Counted from the stretch's first letter, positions 41,794 through 50,293 are shown. The stretch: 64,000 nt of DNA from Catellatospora sichuanensis (GCF_007483665.1 NZ_VIQO01000043.1:48262-112261), one strand, 5' to 3'. The notes: generated by a model from the sequence alone, not told the origin. Made by a program: numbers and translations.

Positions 41794-42258
41794 GTGCAGA
41801 GTCCCGACATCGGCGCCTTCATCAAGGACTTGCGGGAGAACGCCCGCATCTCCCTGCGGCAGCTGGCCGAGCAGGCCAACATCAGCAATCCGTACCTCAG
41901 CCAGATCGAACGCGGGCTGCGCAAGCCGTCCGCCGAAGTGCTGGCCCAGCTGGCTGCGGCGCTGCGGGTCTCCACCCCGGCCATGTACCTCAAAGCCGGG
42001 CTGCTCGGCTCTGACGACCACCAGGGCGTGCCGACCGCGATCGCGGCCGACCCGCTGCTGACGGTCGCGCAGAAGCAGTCACTCACGCAGATCTACGAGA
42101 CGTTCGTACGCGAGAACGCGCGCGCCGAAGAGGCCGCCACCCCGGAGTCCGCCCCCGCGGCGGCCCCGGCGGAGCAGACCGTTGCCACGGCGAAGAAGCC
42201 GACGGTCAAGAAGGCGGTCAAGAAGGCCGTGCGCAAGCAGGCACAGGAGGAACAGTGA
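41794..42258 (+). CDS. XRE-family HTH regulator (Rv0474-like)
   Basis: A 154-residue protein with an N-terminal HTH_3 domain (FIKDLRENARISLRQLAE, then NISNPYLSQIERG) and a C-terminal Ala/Lys-rich tail (KKPTVKKAVKKAVRKQ). With the next two genes it reproduces the mycobacterial order XRE - HbhA - DUF2516. GTG 41794 is picked over the upstream TTG or GTG codons because of the TAGCTT -10 seven bases before it. The stop overlaps a GTG (GTGA) that could also start the next gene. Confidence 0.82.
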   Translation: MQSPDIGAFIKDLRENARISLRQLAEQANISNPYLSQIERGLRKPSAEVLAQLAAALRVSTPAMYLKAGLLGSDDHQGVPTAIAADPLLTVAQKQSLTQIYETFVRENARAEEAATPESAPAAAPAEQTVATAKKPTVKKAVKKAVRKQAQEEQ

Positions 42259-42260
42259 CC

Positions 42261-42770
42261 ATGACCCAGACGTCGAGCAAGTCGAGCAAGACCGAGGACC
42301 GCACCTACCCGAGCGCGTTCTACGCGGCGGCGGGTGTCGGCGACATGGCGTACGAGCAGCTGCGCAAGCTGCCCGAGCTGGCCGACAAGCTGCGCGACAA
42401 GGCCGCGGAGTTCGCCGACCAGGCCGCCAAGACCGATGTGCCGCAGTGGAAGGCCAAGGCCAACGAGTACGGCGCCTTCGCCACCGGCAAGGCCGCCGAG
42501 TTCACCTCGAAGGTCGACGCGGCGCAGATCCGCGACAGCATCGTCGCCGGCACGCAGACCGCGGCGGAGAAGGCCACGAAGCTCTACGACGCCCTGGTCG
42601 CCCGCGGCGAGCAGGCGTTCACGGAGCAGCCCGCGACGCCGGACTTCGAGTCGAAGACCGAGACTCCGTCCGCCCACACGGCGGAGGCGAAGGCTGAGGC
42701 CAAGCCGGCCGAGGACGTGCCCCCGGCCGCGAAGCCGACCGCGAAGAAGCCGCCGCGCGCGGCGAAGTGA
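42261..42770 (+). CDS. HbhA-like Lys/Ala-rich surface protein
   Basis: A 169-residue protein resembling heparin-binding hemagglutinin: a helical body (YPSAFYAAAGVGDMAYEQLR, then LADKLRDKAAEFADQAAK) and a C-terminal tail of Lys, Pro and Ala repeats (AKAEAKPAED, AAKPTAKKPPRAAK), which in HbhA bind heparin or lipids. ATG 42261 lies ten bases after AGGAGG; GTG 42255, overlapping the XRE stop, is the alternative. No signal peptide is visible, as in HbhA. Adhesion in this organism is not established. Confidence 0.75.
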   Translation: MTQTSSKSSKTEDRTYPSAFYAAAGVGDMAYEQLRKLPELADKLRDKAAEFADQAAKTDVPQWKAKANEYGAFATGKAAEFTSKVDAAQIRDSIVAGTQTAAEKATKLYDALVARGEQAFTEQPATPDFESKTETPSAHTAEAKAEAKPAEDVPPAAKPTAKKPPRAAK

Positions 42771-42868
42771 CCCCGTGTTCTCGTCGCGGCGCGCCGATCC
42801 ACCGGTCGGCACGCCGCGACGAGACGTATCCGGCGTCGTCACCGCTGGGATGCCGGGCTCGATGGTTC

Positions 42869-42874
42869 TAAGCT
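42869..42874 (+). promoter_or_regulatory. -10 box of leaderless DUF2516 gene
   Basis: TAAGCT lies seven bases before ATG 42882. Confidence 0.5.
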
Positions 42875-42881
42875 GTGACCC

Positions 42882-43166
42882 ATGGCTGCGTTCGTAATCA
42901 AGAGCTGGATCGATTACATCCTGTGGATCTTCATCCTCGGGGTTCTGCTCTGGGCCTTCGCAGACTGCGTGATCCGGCGCAAGGACGCGTTCCCCGCGAT
43001 CGGCACCATGCCCAAGGTCGGCTGGATGGCCGTGATCGGGCTCCTGATCCTGCTGACCATCTTCACCTTCATCGGCCTGTTCGCCTTCATCGGCGCCGGC
43101 CTCGCCGCGTACTACCTGCTGGACGTGCGCCGCGGCCTGCGTGAGGCCGCCGAAGGACCCTGGTGA
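42882..43166 (+). CDS. DUF2516 family membrane protein
   Basis: A 94-residue protein with two or three membrane helices (YILWIFILGVLLWAFA, VIGLLILLTIFTFIGLFAFI) and a basic middle containing CVIRRKDAFPAIGTMPKV, which marks the family. It is the third gene of the XRE-HbhA-DUF2516 triad. Function unknown. The alpha/beta-hydrolase gene begins four bases after its stop. Confidence 0.82.
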   Translation: MAAFVIKSWIDYILWIFILGVLLWAFADCVIRRKDAFPAIGTMPKVGWMAVIGLLILLTIFTFIGLFAFIGAGLAAYYLLDVRRGLREAAEGPW

Positions 43167-43170
43167 ACCA

Positions 43171-44064
43171 GTGATCAACGATCTGCGCTGGCCGCCCCCG
43201 CCGGACGGATTCCCCCGACGCCTCGGCAAGCCGCGCAACTCCGCCCCGAACACCGGCCGCCCCGCCCCGCCCGCGCTGCCCACCGAGATCGTCGACACCC
43301 CGCACGGCGTGCAACTGGAACGCCTCAGCACCGGTGTCGGCGAGCCGGTCACCGTCTTCGCGCACGGGCTCGGCCACGGCATCGCCGAGACCCGGCCGCT
43401 GGGCAGCGCCGTGACCGGCAAGCGGGTCTTCTTCCAGTTCCGCGGGCACGGCGAGTCCAGCTCGCCGCGCGGTGCGTGGGACTACGGCGACCTGGCCCGC
43501 GACCTGCGCGCCATCGCCGACATGACGGGCGCCACCCGCGCCCTCGGGGTGAGCCTCGGCGCGGGCGCGCTGTGCCGCCTGCTGGCCGAGACGCCCGACC
43601 GGTTCGAGAAGGTGGTGCTGTTCCTGCCCGCCGTGCTCGACCGCCCGCGGCCGGAGGCGGCCCGCCGCCGGCTGGTCAACCTGCTCGAGGCGATCAACAG
43701 CGGAGACCTGCCGACCGTGGCCAACGCCGTGGTCGAGGAGATCCCGCCGTCGGCCCGCAACGGGGCGTCGGGCTGGGCGTACGTGCGCCAGCGCCTGAAC
43801 ACCCTGATGAACACCGGCCTGAGCAGCGGCCTGCTCACCCTGCCCGACCAGGTGCCCGTGCCGGACGTCAACCTGCTCCGCGACGTCAGCGCCCAGGTGC
43901 TGGTCATCGGCTGCATCGGGGACGACCTGCACCCGGCGGCGGTCGCCGAGGAGCTGGCCGGGGTGCTGCCGGAGGCCACCCTGCACATCTACAACCGGCC
44001 CTCGGTGCTCTGGCATGAGCGCGCCGACCTGCGGGAACGGGTTTCCGGCTTCTTGAACGGCTGA
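43171..44064 (+). CDS. Alpha/beta hydrolase
   Basis: A 297-residue alpha/beta hydrolase fold protein. The oxyanion region is VFAHGLGHGI, the nucleophile elbow GVSLGAGALC carries the Ser, and an acidic residue in CIGDDLHP plus the late His in VLWHERADL complete a likely triad. The substrate is not predictable. GTG 43171 is close to the DUF2516 gene, so they may be co-transcribed. Confidence 0.8.
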   Translation: MINDLRWPPPPDGFPRRLGKPRNSAPNTGRPAPPALPTEIVDTPHGVQLERLSTGVGEPVTVFAHGLGHGIAETRPLGSAVTGKRVFFQFRGHGESSSPRGAWDYGDLARDLRAIADMTGATRALGVSLGAGALCRLLAETPDRFEKVVLFLPAVLDRPRPEAARRRLVNLLEAINSGDLPTVANAVVEEIPPSARNGASGWAYVRQRLNTLMNTGLSSGLLTLPDQVPVPDVNLLRDVSAQVLVIGCIGDDLHPAAVAEELAGVLPEATLHIYNRPSVLWHERADLRERVSGFLNG

Positions 44065-44132
44065 CCTTCCGCGCGTGGCTCGCCCCGGAGCCGGCTGGAC
44101 GGCGGACCCTTACGACTCCCACCGGCGTCCAC

Positions 44133-44138
44133 TAGGCT
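44133..44138 (+). promoter_or_regulatory. -10 box of leaderless EI24 gene
   Basis: TAGGCT lies eight bases before GTG 44147. Confidence 0.5.
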
Positions 44139-44146
44139 CCCCGTTC

Positions 44147-44911
44147 GTGGCAGGTCGAGCGGTCTCAGAGTTCTTCACCGGCGTACGGCTGCTCCTGCGG
44201 GGCGTCGGGCGATACGTGCGCAGCCCCAAGCTGATCCTGCTGGGGCTGATCCCCGCGGTGCTCAGCCTGCTGCTGTTCGCCGGGCTGTTCACGCTGCTGT
44301 TCTACTACCTCGAAGAGCTGTCGGGCACGGTCACCTGGTTCGCCGACGACTGGTCGGCAGACCTGCGCTCGTCGGTGCACCTGATCGCCGGCATCGCCAT
44401 CGTCGGCGTGAGCGGCCTGTTCGCGGTGGTGTCGTTCACCGCCGTGACGCTGCTCATCGGCGACCCGTTCTACGAGGCGATCAGCAAGGCCGTGGAGGAC
44501 GACTTCGGCGGCGTGCCCGACGCGGTGGACCTGCCGTGGCACCAGGAGCTGCGGCGCAGCATCTTCGACGCGCTGCGGCTGCTGGCGGTGTCGCTGATGA
44601 TCGCGATCCCGCTGCTCGCGGGCGGGTTCATCCCGGTCGTCGGGCAGACGGTGATCCCCGTGCTCGGCGCGTTCGTCGGCGGCTGGTTCCTGGCGCTGGA
44701 ACTCGTCGCGGTCGCGTTCAACCGCCGCGGCCTGCGGCTGCCGGACCGCCGGGTGGCGCTGCGCAGGCACCGGGCGAGCGCGCTGGGCTTCGGCGTCGCG
44801 GTGTTCTGCTGCTTCCTGATCCCGTTCGGCGCGGTGCTGATCATGCCCGCCGCGGTCGCCGGCGGTACGCTGCTCGCCCGCCGCTCCCTCGGCCTGCCCA
44901 TCGAGAAGTAG
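44147..44911 (+). CDS. EI24/CysZ-type membrane protein
   Basis: A 254-residue protein with about six membrane helices and the EI24 / CysZ pattern (SEFFTGVRLLLRGVGRYV, then LLIGDPFYEAISKAVEDDF, then a late PFGAVLIMPAAVAGGTLL). CysZ mediates sulfate uptake, but bacterial EI24 proteins have several roles. GTG 44147 is chosen over the upstream ATG 44075 because of the TAGGCT box. The next gene begins 10 bases after it. Confidence 0.78.
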   Translation: MAGRAVSEFFTGVRLLLRGVGRYVRSPKLILLGLIPAVLSLLLFAGLFTLLFYYLEELSGTVTWFADDWSADLRSSVHLIAGIAIVGVSGLFAVVSFTAVTLLIGDPFYEAISKAVEDDFGGVPDAVDLPWHQELRRSIFDALRLLAVSLMIAIPLLAGGFIPVVGQTVIPVLGAFVGGWFLALELVAVAFNRRGLRLPDRRVALRRHRASALGFGVAVFCCFLIPFGAVLIMPAAVAGGTLLARRSLGLPIEK

Positions 44912-44921
44912 GACCCCGCCC

Positions 44922-46796
44922 GTGTCGCGCAAGACCCTCGCCCTCGTCGCGCTGCTGTTCGCCGTCACCGTCCAGCTGCTGCGCGCCTGCGGCCCGCTGC
45001 TGGACCAGGTGGCCGGACCCGTCGGCATCGTCAACGCCGCTCTGATCGCGCTCGCGATCTTCGCCGTGCCCGGCGTGCTCCTGCGGGTGCTGCCGCGTCT
45101 GCTCGGCCGGGTTCCGCTGCTGATCACCATGACGATCGCTTTGCTCCTGGCCTGGTGTGGCGCCGTGGCGTTCGGGCCGTCCCTGGCCACGGTGGCGGCC
45201 GGGGCGGTGTTCGGTATGACGGCGCTGGCGGTGGTCGTGCGGCGGGCCGCCGATGCGGTCACCGCCACCGTCGGCCTGCTCGCCGGTGGCGTCGTCGACC
45301 TGGGCATCCGCTCGCTGACGGTCACCTGGGACCCGGCGTGGGGGCAGCCGCCGTACCGCACGGGCCTGACGGCGCTGGTTCTCGCGGTGGTCTTCCTGGC
45401 GATCCGTCACGCGGCCGCTGACGAGGCCGGGCCGAGGGCGGCAGGCACCGGGCGCACCTGGGCGCTGGGCGGTTACCTCGCACTGTGGACCACGACCCTG
45501 GGCAACCCGGCCTTCGCCGCGTCGCAGTCGGGAGTCGCGCTGCAGCTGTGCCTGGCCGTCCTGATCGCGGTGCTGCTGGTCGCGATCGAGCTGGTACGCC
45601 GGCTGACCCTGCACGGCGGCACGAACGCGATCCCCGAGCCCGATCACTGGATCGCGGGTGCGGCGGCGCTCGCCGGGATGGCCGGCGGTCTCGCCCTGGC
45701 CTGGTGGGGAACCGGGCCATGGGTGCTGCTCGGCCTCGCCCTCACGCAACTGTCCGCGGCGGTCGCCGTCGCGCGGGCGACCGCGGCCCCCGGCAACCGC
45801 GGCGATTGGGCGTACGGGCTGGTCTGGGTCCTGCCCGTGCTGCTGTTCCAGGTGCACTACGACATGCCGCTGCCGTTCGACAACCGGTGGCTGCTGATCG
45901 CGCCCGCGGTCGCCGTCGGGCTGGCGGGGATGGGCCGCCGGCCGCACCACCCGGGCGGCTGGCGCGTGGACCTGCGCGGAGTCGTGGCACGGCCCGCTCC
46001 GGTCACCGGGGTGCTCGCGCTCGCGCTGTTGGCGCCGACGCTGATGCACGTGACCCGGCCCGCCGCCGAGCCTGTCGTGGCGAGTCCCACCGACGTGCAG
46101 GTGCTGAGCTGGAACGTCAAGTACGGCCGGGACGACGCCACCGGCCGGGCCGACCCGCACCAGCTCGCCGAGGCGATCCGGGCCGCGAACCCGGACGTCG
46201 TGGTGCTGCAGGAGGTCAGCCGCGGCTGGGCCATCGGCGGCGGCGTGGACGTGGCCGAGTACCTGTCCCGCGAGCTGGGCATGCCGTTCGTGTGGTCACC
46301 CGCCGCGGACGGGCAGTTCGGCAACCTGCTGCTGACCCGGCTGCCGGTCAGCGGGGTGCGCACCGGGCTGCTGCCGTACGGGCAGGGGCCGATGTGGCGG
46401 TCGTACCTGAAGGCGACGCTGACCCTGCACGGCGGCCGCAGCCTCGACGTGGTCACCGCGCACCTGACGCACCGCAAGCCGAACACGCCGACCCGGCTCG
46501 CGCAGATCGACGAGCTGGTGGCGCAGGTGAACCCGGCCGCGCCGACGCTGGTCGCGGGCGACTTCAACTTCTGGCCGAGCTGGCCCGAGCAGCGTGAGTT
46601 CACGGGCGCGGGCTGGGTGTCGGCGCAGGACGCCACCGGTCACGGCGCGGCCTGGACCTCGCCGACCGACCGGCCGACCAACCGGGTCGACTGGGTCTTC
46701 GGCTCCCCGCAGCTCGCCTTCACCGACTTCGCCGTCCTCGATCAGGTCACCGCCAGCGACCACTTCCCGGTCCTGGCCACCGTCACCCTGCGCTGA
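44922..46796 (+). CDS. Multi-pass membrane protein with C-terminal EEP phosphatase/nuclease domain
   Basis: A 624-residue protein. Residues 1-380 form about ten to eleven membrane helices with no known family. Residues 385-624 form an endonuclease/exonuclease/phosphatase domain with the complete set of motifs: VLSWNVKYGRD, VVVLQEVSRG, VVTAHLTHRK, TLVAGDFNFWP, NRVDWVFGSP and the final SDHFPVLATV. The domain would act outside the membrane on a phospholipid, phosphodiester or nucleic acid; the substrate is unknown. GTG 44922. Confidence 0.8.
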   Translation: MSRKTLALVALLFAVTVQLLRACGPLLDQVAGPVGIVNAALIALAIFAVPGVLLRVLPRLLGRVPLLITMTIALLLAWCGAVAFGPSLATVAAGAVFGMTALAVVVRRAADAVTATVGLLAGGVVDLGIRSLTVTWDPAWGQPPYRTGLTALVLAVVFLAIRHAAADEAGPRAAGTGRTWALGGYLALWTTTLGNPAFAASQSGVALQLCLAVLIAVLLVAIELVRRLTLHGGTNAIPEPDHWIAGAAALAGMAGGLALAWWGTGPWVLLGLALTQLSAAVAVARATAAPGNRGDWAYGLVWVLPVLLFQVHYDMPLPFDNRWLLIAPAVAVGLAGMGRRPHHPGGWRVDLRGVVARPAPVTGVLALALLAPTLMHVTRPAAEPVVASPTDVQVLSWNVKYGRDDATGRADPHQLAEAIRAANPDVVVLQEVSRGWAIGGGVDVAEYLSRELGMPFVWSPAADGQFGNLLLTRLPVSGVRTGLLPYGQGPMWRSYLKATLTLHGGRSLDVVTAHLTHRKPNTPTRLAQIDELVAQVNPAAPTLVAGDFNFWPSWPEQREFTGAGWVSAQDATGHGAAWTSPTDRPTNRVDWVFGSPQLAFTDFAVLDQVTASDHFPVLATVTLR

Positions 46797-46842
46797 CCCC
46801 GCCGGCCACTCCGCGCGGCCCCGTCAGCCGCTCCGCGCGTGG

Positions 46843-46906
46843 CTGCAGTTTCGGGGAAAGTGCTCGAATTCCGCCGCGCGATGCTGCAGTTTCCCCGAAA
46901 CTGCAG
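46843..46906. repeat. Palindromic repeat, family C, copy 2
   Basis: CTGCAGTTTCGGGGAAA and its complement TTTCCCCGAAACTGCAG flank a 30-base loop; same arms as copy 1 at 14574. It is followed by family A copy 4, together filling the gap between convergent genes. Confidence 0.8.
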
Positions 46907-47007
46907 TGCCCATGGCACGGTTCGCGACGCGGCCCCGCTCCCGCGTCGGGCAAGCGTCGCGCGTCATCGGCGCGCCGCCCTGAAAGCCCTGCTCACGGCA
47001 TGTCGAA

Positions 47008-47060
47008 CGTTAAGAAGGGCACCTTCTATAACGCATAGCGTTAAGAAGGTGCCCTTCCTT
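47008..47060. repeat. Palindromic intergenic repeat, family A, copy 4
   Basis: CGTTAAGAAGGGCACCTTC, ACGCATAGCGT and TAAGAAGGTGCCCTTCC; nearly identical to copy 3 at 23679. It lies 13 bases from the end of the LacI-type gene. Confidence 0.9.
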
Positions 47061-47072
47061 TGGGCGCTTGGC

Positions 47073-48071
47073 TCAGGTGGTGCCGCGGATGACGAGTTCG
47101 GTGGGGAGGATGACGCTGTCGGCGATGGATTCGCCCGCGGCCAGGCGGAGGAGTTGGCGGGCCATTTCGCGGCCCTGGCCGACGATGGGCTGGCGGACCG
47201 TGCTCAGCGGGGGCTCGGTGTAGCGGGCCAGGGCGATGTCGTCGAAGCCGATCACGGCGACGTCGTCGGGGACGCGGCGGCCCGCGGCCTGCAAGGCCTG
47301 CAGCGCGCCGTGGGCCATCAGGTCGGAGGCGACGAACACGGCGTCCAGGTCGGGGTCGTCCTCGAGCAGCTGGCGCATGGCGACCGCACCGGAGTCGCGG
47401 GTGAAGTCGCCGACGGCCACGATCGAACGGCGGTCGCTGCCGCGCAGCTCCTCGCGGTATCCGGTGAGCCGGTCGATGCCGGCCACCATGTCCTGCGGGC
47501 CGGCGATCGTGGCGATCCGGGTGCGCCCGGTCTCCAGCAGGTGCCGCACCGCCATCCGGCCGCCGTTGACGTTGTCGACCTCGACGTAGGGCACCCGGGT
47601 CTGGCCGAGCGGGCGGCCACCGCACAGCACCGGGATGCCCATCCGGGCCAGCGTGCCGGGCAGCGGGTCGGCGCCGTGCATCGAGGCGATGAGCACGCCG
47701 TCGATGTGCCGGGCCAGCGCGTACCGCTCGATGCGGTCGTGGCTGGCCTGCGAGCCCGCCACCATCAGCACCAGCTGCTTGTCCGCGGAGTCGAGCTCCT
47801 GGCTGACGCCGCGGATGATGCCGGGGAAGAACTGGTCGTCGGAGAAGACCCGGGACGGGCTCTCCGGCAGGATCAGCGCGTACGAGTCGGTGCGCTGGGT
47901 GACCAGGCTGCGCGCGGCCTGGTTGGGCACGTAGCCCAGCTCGTCGATGGCCCGGCGCACGGCGGTGCGGATGGACTCGGCGACGGTGGGGGAGTCGTTG
48001 ACGACGCGCGACACGGTGGCCCGGGACACCCCGGCCCGCTGCGCGACCTGTTCGAGGGTCGGCCGGGGCAT
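47073..48071 (-). CDS. LacI family transcriptional regulator
   Basis: A 332-residue LacI/GalR regulator. The N-terminal HTH and hinge are PTLEQVAQRAGVSRATVSRV, then GYVPNQAARSLVTQRTD. The periplasmic-binding-like core runs from about residue 60 with AGSQASHDRIERYALARHI, the QPIVGQGREMARQLL helix near the end, and a final VILPTELVIRGTT. The ligand is a sugar or nucleoside of unknown identity. The mycothiol-dependent isomerase gene lies 12 bases downstream of... upstream on the same strand, probably one operon. Confidence 0.85.
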   Translation of the reverse strand: MPRPTLEQVAQRAGVSRATVSRVVNDSPTVAESIRTAVRRAIDELGYVPNQAARSLVTQRTDSYALILPESPSRVFSDDQFFPGIIRGVSQELDSADKQLVLMVAGSQASHDRIERYALARHIDGVLIASMHGADPLPGTLARMGIPVLCGGRPLGQTRVPYVEVDNVNGGRMAVRHLLETGRTRIATIAGPQDMVAGIDRLTGYREELRGSDRRSIVAVGDFTRDSGAVAMRQLLEDDPDLDAVFVASDLMAHGALQALQAAGRRVPDDVAVIGFDDIALARYTEPPLSTVRQPIVGQGREMARQLLRLAAGESIADSVILPTELVIRGTT

Positions 48072-48083
48072 CTGTGCCGCCGC

Positions 48084-48842
48084 TCAGCCGGTACGCAGGC
48101 AGGCCAGCAGCGACTCGTCGCCGCTCACCTCGAGCGTGTCGAAACCGATCCGGCCCCACAGGGCGAGCATCAGGTCACTGGCCGGGCCGGCCGCGTGTAC
48201 ACGGGTGTCGGGGCCGTCCGCGTCGAGCAGGGTGTCGGTGTCGAGCAGCGCGATGCCCTCGCCGCGCAGCCGGACGAACCACTCCTGGCCCTCCTCGGGC
48301 GCGGTGAGCTGCACGACGCCGTACCGGTCGGTGGGGCCCTTGCGCCTGCCCGCGGGCAGCCAGCTGTCCAGCACCTCGGTGATGCCGTCGACGGCCAGGC
48401 GGTCGTCGAGCGGCTCGGCCATGCCCTGCGCCATCTGCATGTCCCAGCGGTGTACGGCGGTCTCGTGCGCCATGCGCCGGTGCCAGAAGTCGGCCGTCTT
48501 CGCCTGCGGGGCCCAGTTCCAGGCGGGCATGTGCGGGTCGAGCGCGTCGAGCAGTTCGAGCAGGCTCTTGCACTCCTCGTCGAACCAGGTCAGCGACTCG
48601 TCCGCGCCCGGGTAGTCGTGCCGCCGGGAGGCCGGGTCGGGGGCGCTGGTCACCCCGCGGCTGGCGAAGCTGCGCACCCAGCGGTACACCCCGCCCAGGT
48701 GGTGCACCAGGTTCAACACGGTCCAGTCCGGACACGTGGGCACGATCGCGGTCAGTTCGGCCTCGCCGGCGACGGTGCGGAACGCGGCCGCGTCGGCACG
48801 CAGCGAGTCCAGCCACAGTTCCTTGCTGCCGTGAGCTCTCAT
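48084..48842 (-). CDS. Maleylpyruvate-isomerase-type mycothiol-dependent enzyme
   Basis: A 252-residue protein of the DinB-like mycothiol-dependent maleylpyruvate isomerase family. The metal-binding histidines are in NLVHHLGGVYRWVRSF near residue 45 and in MAHETAVHRWDMQMAQG near residue 135. The C-terminal half ends with the usual LALWGRIGFDTLEV segment. It uses mycothiol, whose synthesis genes mshD and mshA are also in this window. The substrate is unknown. ATG 48842 follows a GAGGACGAGG site. Confidence 0.82.
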   Translation of the reverse strand: MRAHGSKELWLDSLRADAAAFRTVAGEAELTAIVPTCPDWTVLNLVHHLGGVYRWVRSFASRGVTSAPDPASRRHDYPGADESLTWFDEECKSLLELLDALDPHMPAWNWAPQAKTADFWHRRMAHETAVHRWDMQMAQGMAEPLDDRLAVDGITEVLDSWLPAGRRKGPTDRYGVVQLTAPEEGQEWFVRLRGEGIALLDTDTLLDADGPDTRVHAAGPASDLMLALWGRIGFDTLEVSGDESLLACLRTG

Positions 48843-48897
48843 GGCCTCGTCCTCATCGCGTCTTCCCCACCTGGTCATTCGGGATCAGTGGCGGCAC

Positions 48898-48903
48898 TAG
48901 TGT
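48898..48903 (+). promoter_or_regulatory. -10 box of leaderless murB
   Basis: TAGTGT lies six bases before GTG 48910. Confidence 0.5.
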
Positions 48904-48909
48904 GGTGAC

Positions 48910-49965
48910 GTGTCTGACAATAGTCCCGCCCGCCACGCGCTCGCCGACCTGACCACCCTAGGGCTGGGAGGCCCGGCCGGAAGGCTGGTCACGGCCGAGT
49001 CCGCGGACGACATCGTGTCGGCCGTGCAGGAGGCCGCCCGTGCCGACGAGCCGCTGCTGGTCCTCGGCGGGGGCAGCAACGTGGTCATCGGCGACGTCGG
49101 CTTCCCCGGCACCGTGCTGCTGATCCGGTCCAGCGGGATCGAGGTGGTCGGCGAGCACGGCGACGAGGTGTCGGTCCGCGTCGCCGCAGGCCACCCGTGG
49201 GATGACTGCGTCGCCCAGACGGTCGCCGACGGGCTCTCCGGCGTGGAGTGCCTGTCCGGCATCCCGGGGGCGTCCGGCTCCACGCCGATCCAGAACGTCG
49301 GCGCGTACGGACAGGACGTGTCGCAGACGATCGAGTCGGTGACGGTGTACGACCGTACCGAGGGCGAGATCGACGTGTTCAACCCGGCGGACTGCCGCTT
49401 CGAGTACCGCAACAGCGTGTTCAAGTACACCGACCGATGGGTCGTGCTCGACGTGACGTTCCGGCTGCGCCGGGACCCGCTGTCCGGCCCGGTGGGGCAC
49501 GCCGAGCTGGCCCGGCTGCTCGGGGTCAGGGAGGGCGACCGGGTGCCGTCGGCCGACGCCCGCGCGTCCGTGCTGGAGCTGCGCCGCAACAAGGGCATGG
49601 TGCTCGACCCGGGCGACCCGGACACCGACTCGGTCGGCTCGTTCTTCGTCAACCCGGTGCTGAGCGCGGCGGCGTACGCGGAACTGTGCCGGCGGACCGA
49701 CGGCGCGGACCCCCCGGCCTGGCCGGGCGCCGACGGGGTGATGAAGGTGAGCGCGGCGTGGCTGATCGAGCGGGCGGGCTTCGTGCGCGGCTATACGCGC
49801 GGGCCGGTCGGCATCTCGTCCAAGCACATCCTCGCGCTGACGCACCGTGGCGGCGGCACCACTGGGGAGCTGCTGGAACTCGCCGTGGAGATCCGGGACG
49901 CGGTGCACGAGCGGCTCGGGGTCACCCTGCGCCCGGAACCGGTCCTGGTCGGCTGCGAACTCTGA
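48910..49965 (+). CDS. murB: UDP-N-acetylenolpyruvoylglucosamine reductase
   Basis: A 351-residue flavoenzyme that makes UDP-MurNAc for peptidoglycan. FAD-binding marks are LLVLGGGSNVVIGDVGFPG and GIPGASGSTPIQNVGAYGQD. The catalytic Ser is in SVGSFFVNPVLS, and SAAWLIERAGFVRGYTRG and the late ISSKHILALTHRG are present. The type I layout lacks large insertions. The message looks leaderless. Confidence 0.92.
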   Translation: MSDNSPARHALADLTTLGLGGPAGRLVTAESADDIVSAVQEAARADEPLLVLGGGSNVVIGDVGFPGTVLLIRSSGIEVVGEHGDEVSVRVAAGHPWDDCVAQTVADGLSGVECLSGIPGASGSTPIQNVGAYGQDVSQTIESVTVYDRTEGEIDVFNPADCRFEYRNSVFKYTDRWVVLDVTFRLRRDPLSGPVGHAELARLLGVREGDRVPSADARASVLELRRNKGMVLDPGDPDTDSVGSFFVNPVLSAAAYAELCRRTDGADPPAWPGADGVMKVSAAWLIERAGFVRGYTRGPVGISSKHILALTHRGGGTTGELLELAVEIRDAVHERLGVTLRPEPVLVGCEL

Positions 49966-50042
49966 GGCCCGCGCCGCGCCGCTGAGTCACCGGTGCGCAA
50001 CTGAGGTCAGCGGTCGCGGCCGGGGCACCAGTGCGGTCAGGG

Positions 50043-50138
50043 TCACCGGTGCGGTCGGCGCAGGCCGCCCACCAGCCAGCCGAGACCGCTGCAGACGATG
50101 AACAGCACGACGAGGCGGATCAGGTCCCCGCGGTTCAT
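50043..50138 (-). CDS. Small membrane protein (31 residues)
   Basis: A short frame from ATG 50138 encodes NRGDLIRLVVLFIVC followed by SGLGWLVGGLRRPHR, one hydrophobic helix with basic flanks. Its ATG overlaps the stop of the 52-residue gene as ATGA, which argues for a real coupled pair. No known family. Confidence 0.5.
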   Translation of the reverse strand: MNRGDLIRLVVLFIVCSGLGWLVGGLRRPHR

Positions 50139-50293
50139 TCGGCGGACCGTCGGGCCAGCACGAACGCAACAACCAGCAGGACGACGCCGAGCAGGAGCAG
50201 GCCGACGCCGAGCAGGAACGGCGGGCTGGACTGCACGGTGAGCTGCTGGCGGCTATGTGCCGATAGGGCAAAAAACTCCCCGATAAGGTTCAT
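50135..50293 (-). CDS. Small membrane protein (52 residues)
   Basis: From ATG 50293: a polar N-terminus (NLIGEFFALSAHSRQQL) then one hydrophobic helix (FLLGVGLLLLGVVLLVVAFV) and a basic end (LARRSAE). Its TGA overlaps the next small gene as ATGA. The DNA around the start is unusually AT-rich for this chromosome (GGGAGTTTTTTGCCC). Function unknown. Confidence 0.5.
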   Translation of the reverse strand: MNLIGEFFALSAHSRQQLTVQSSPPFLLGVGLLLLGVVLLVVAFVLARRSAE

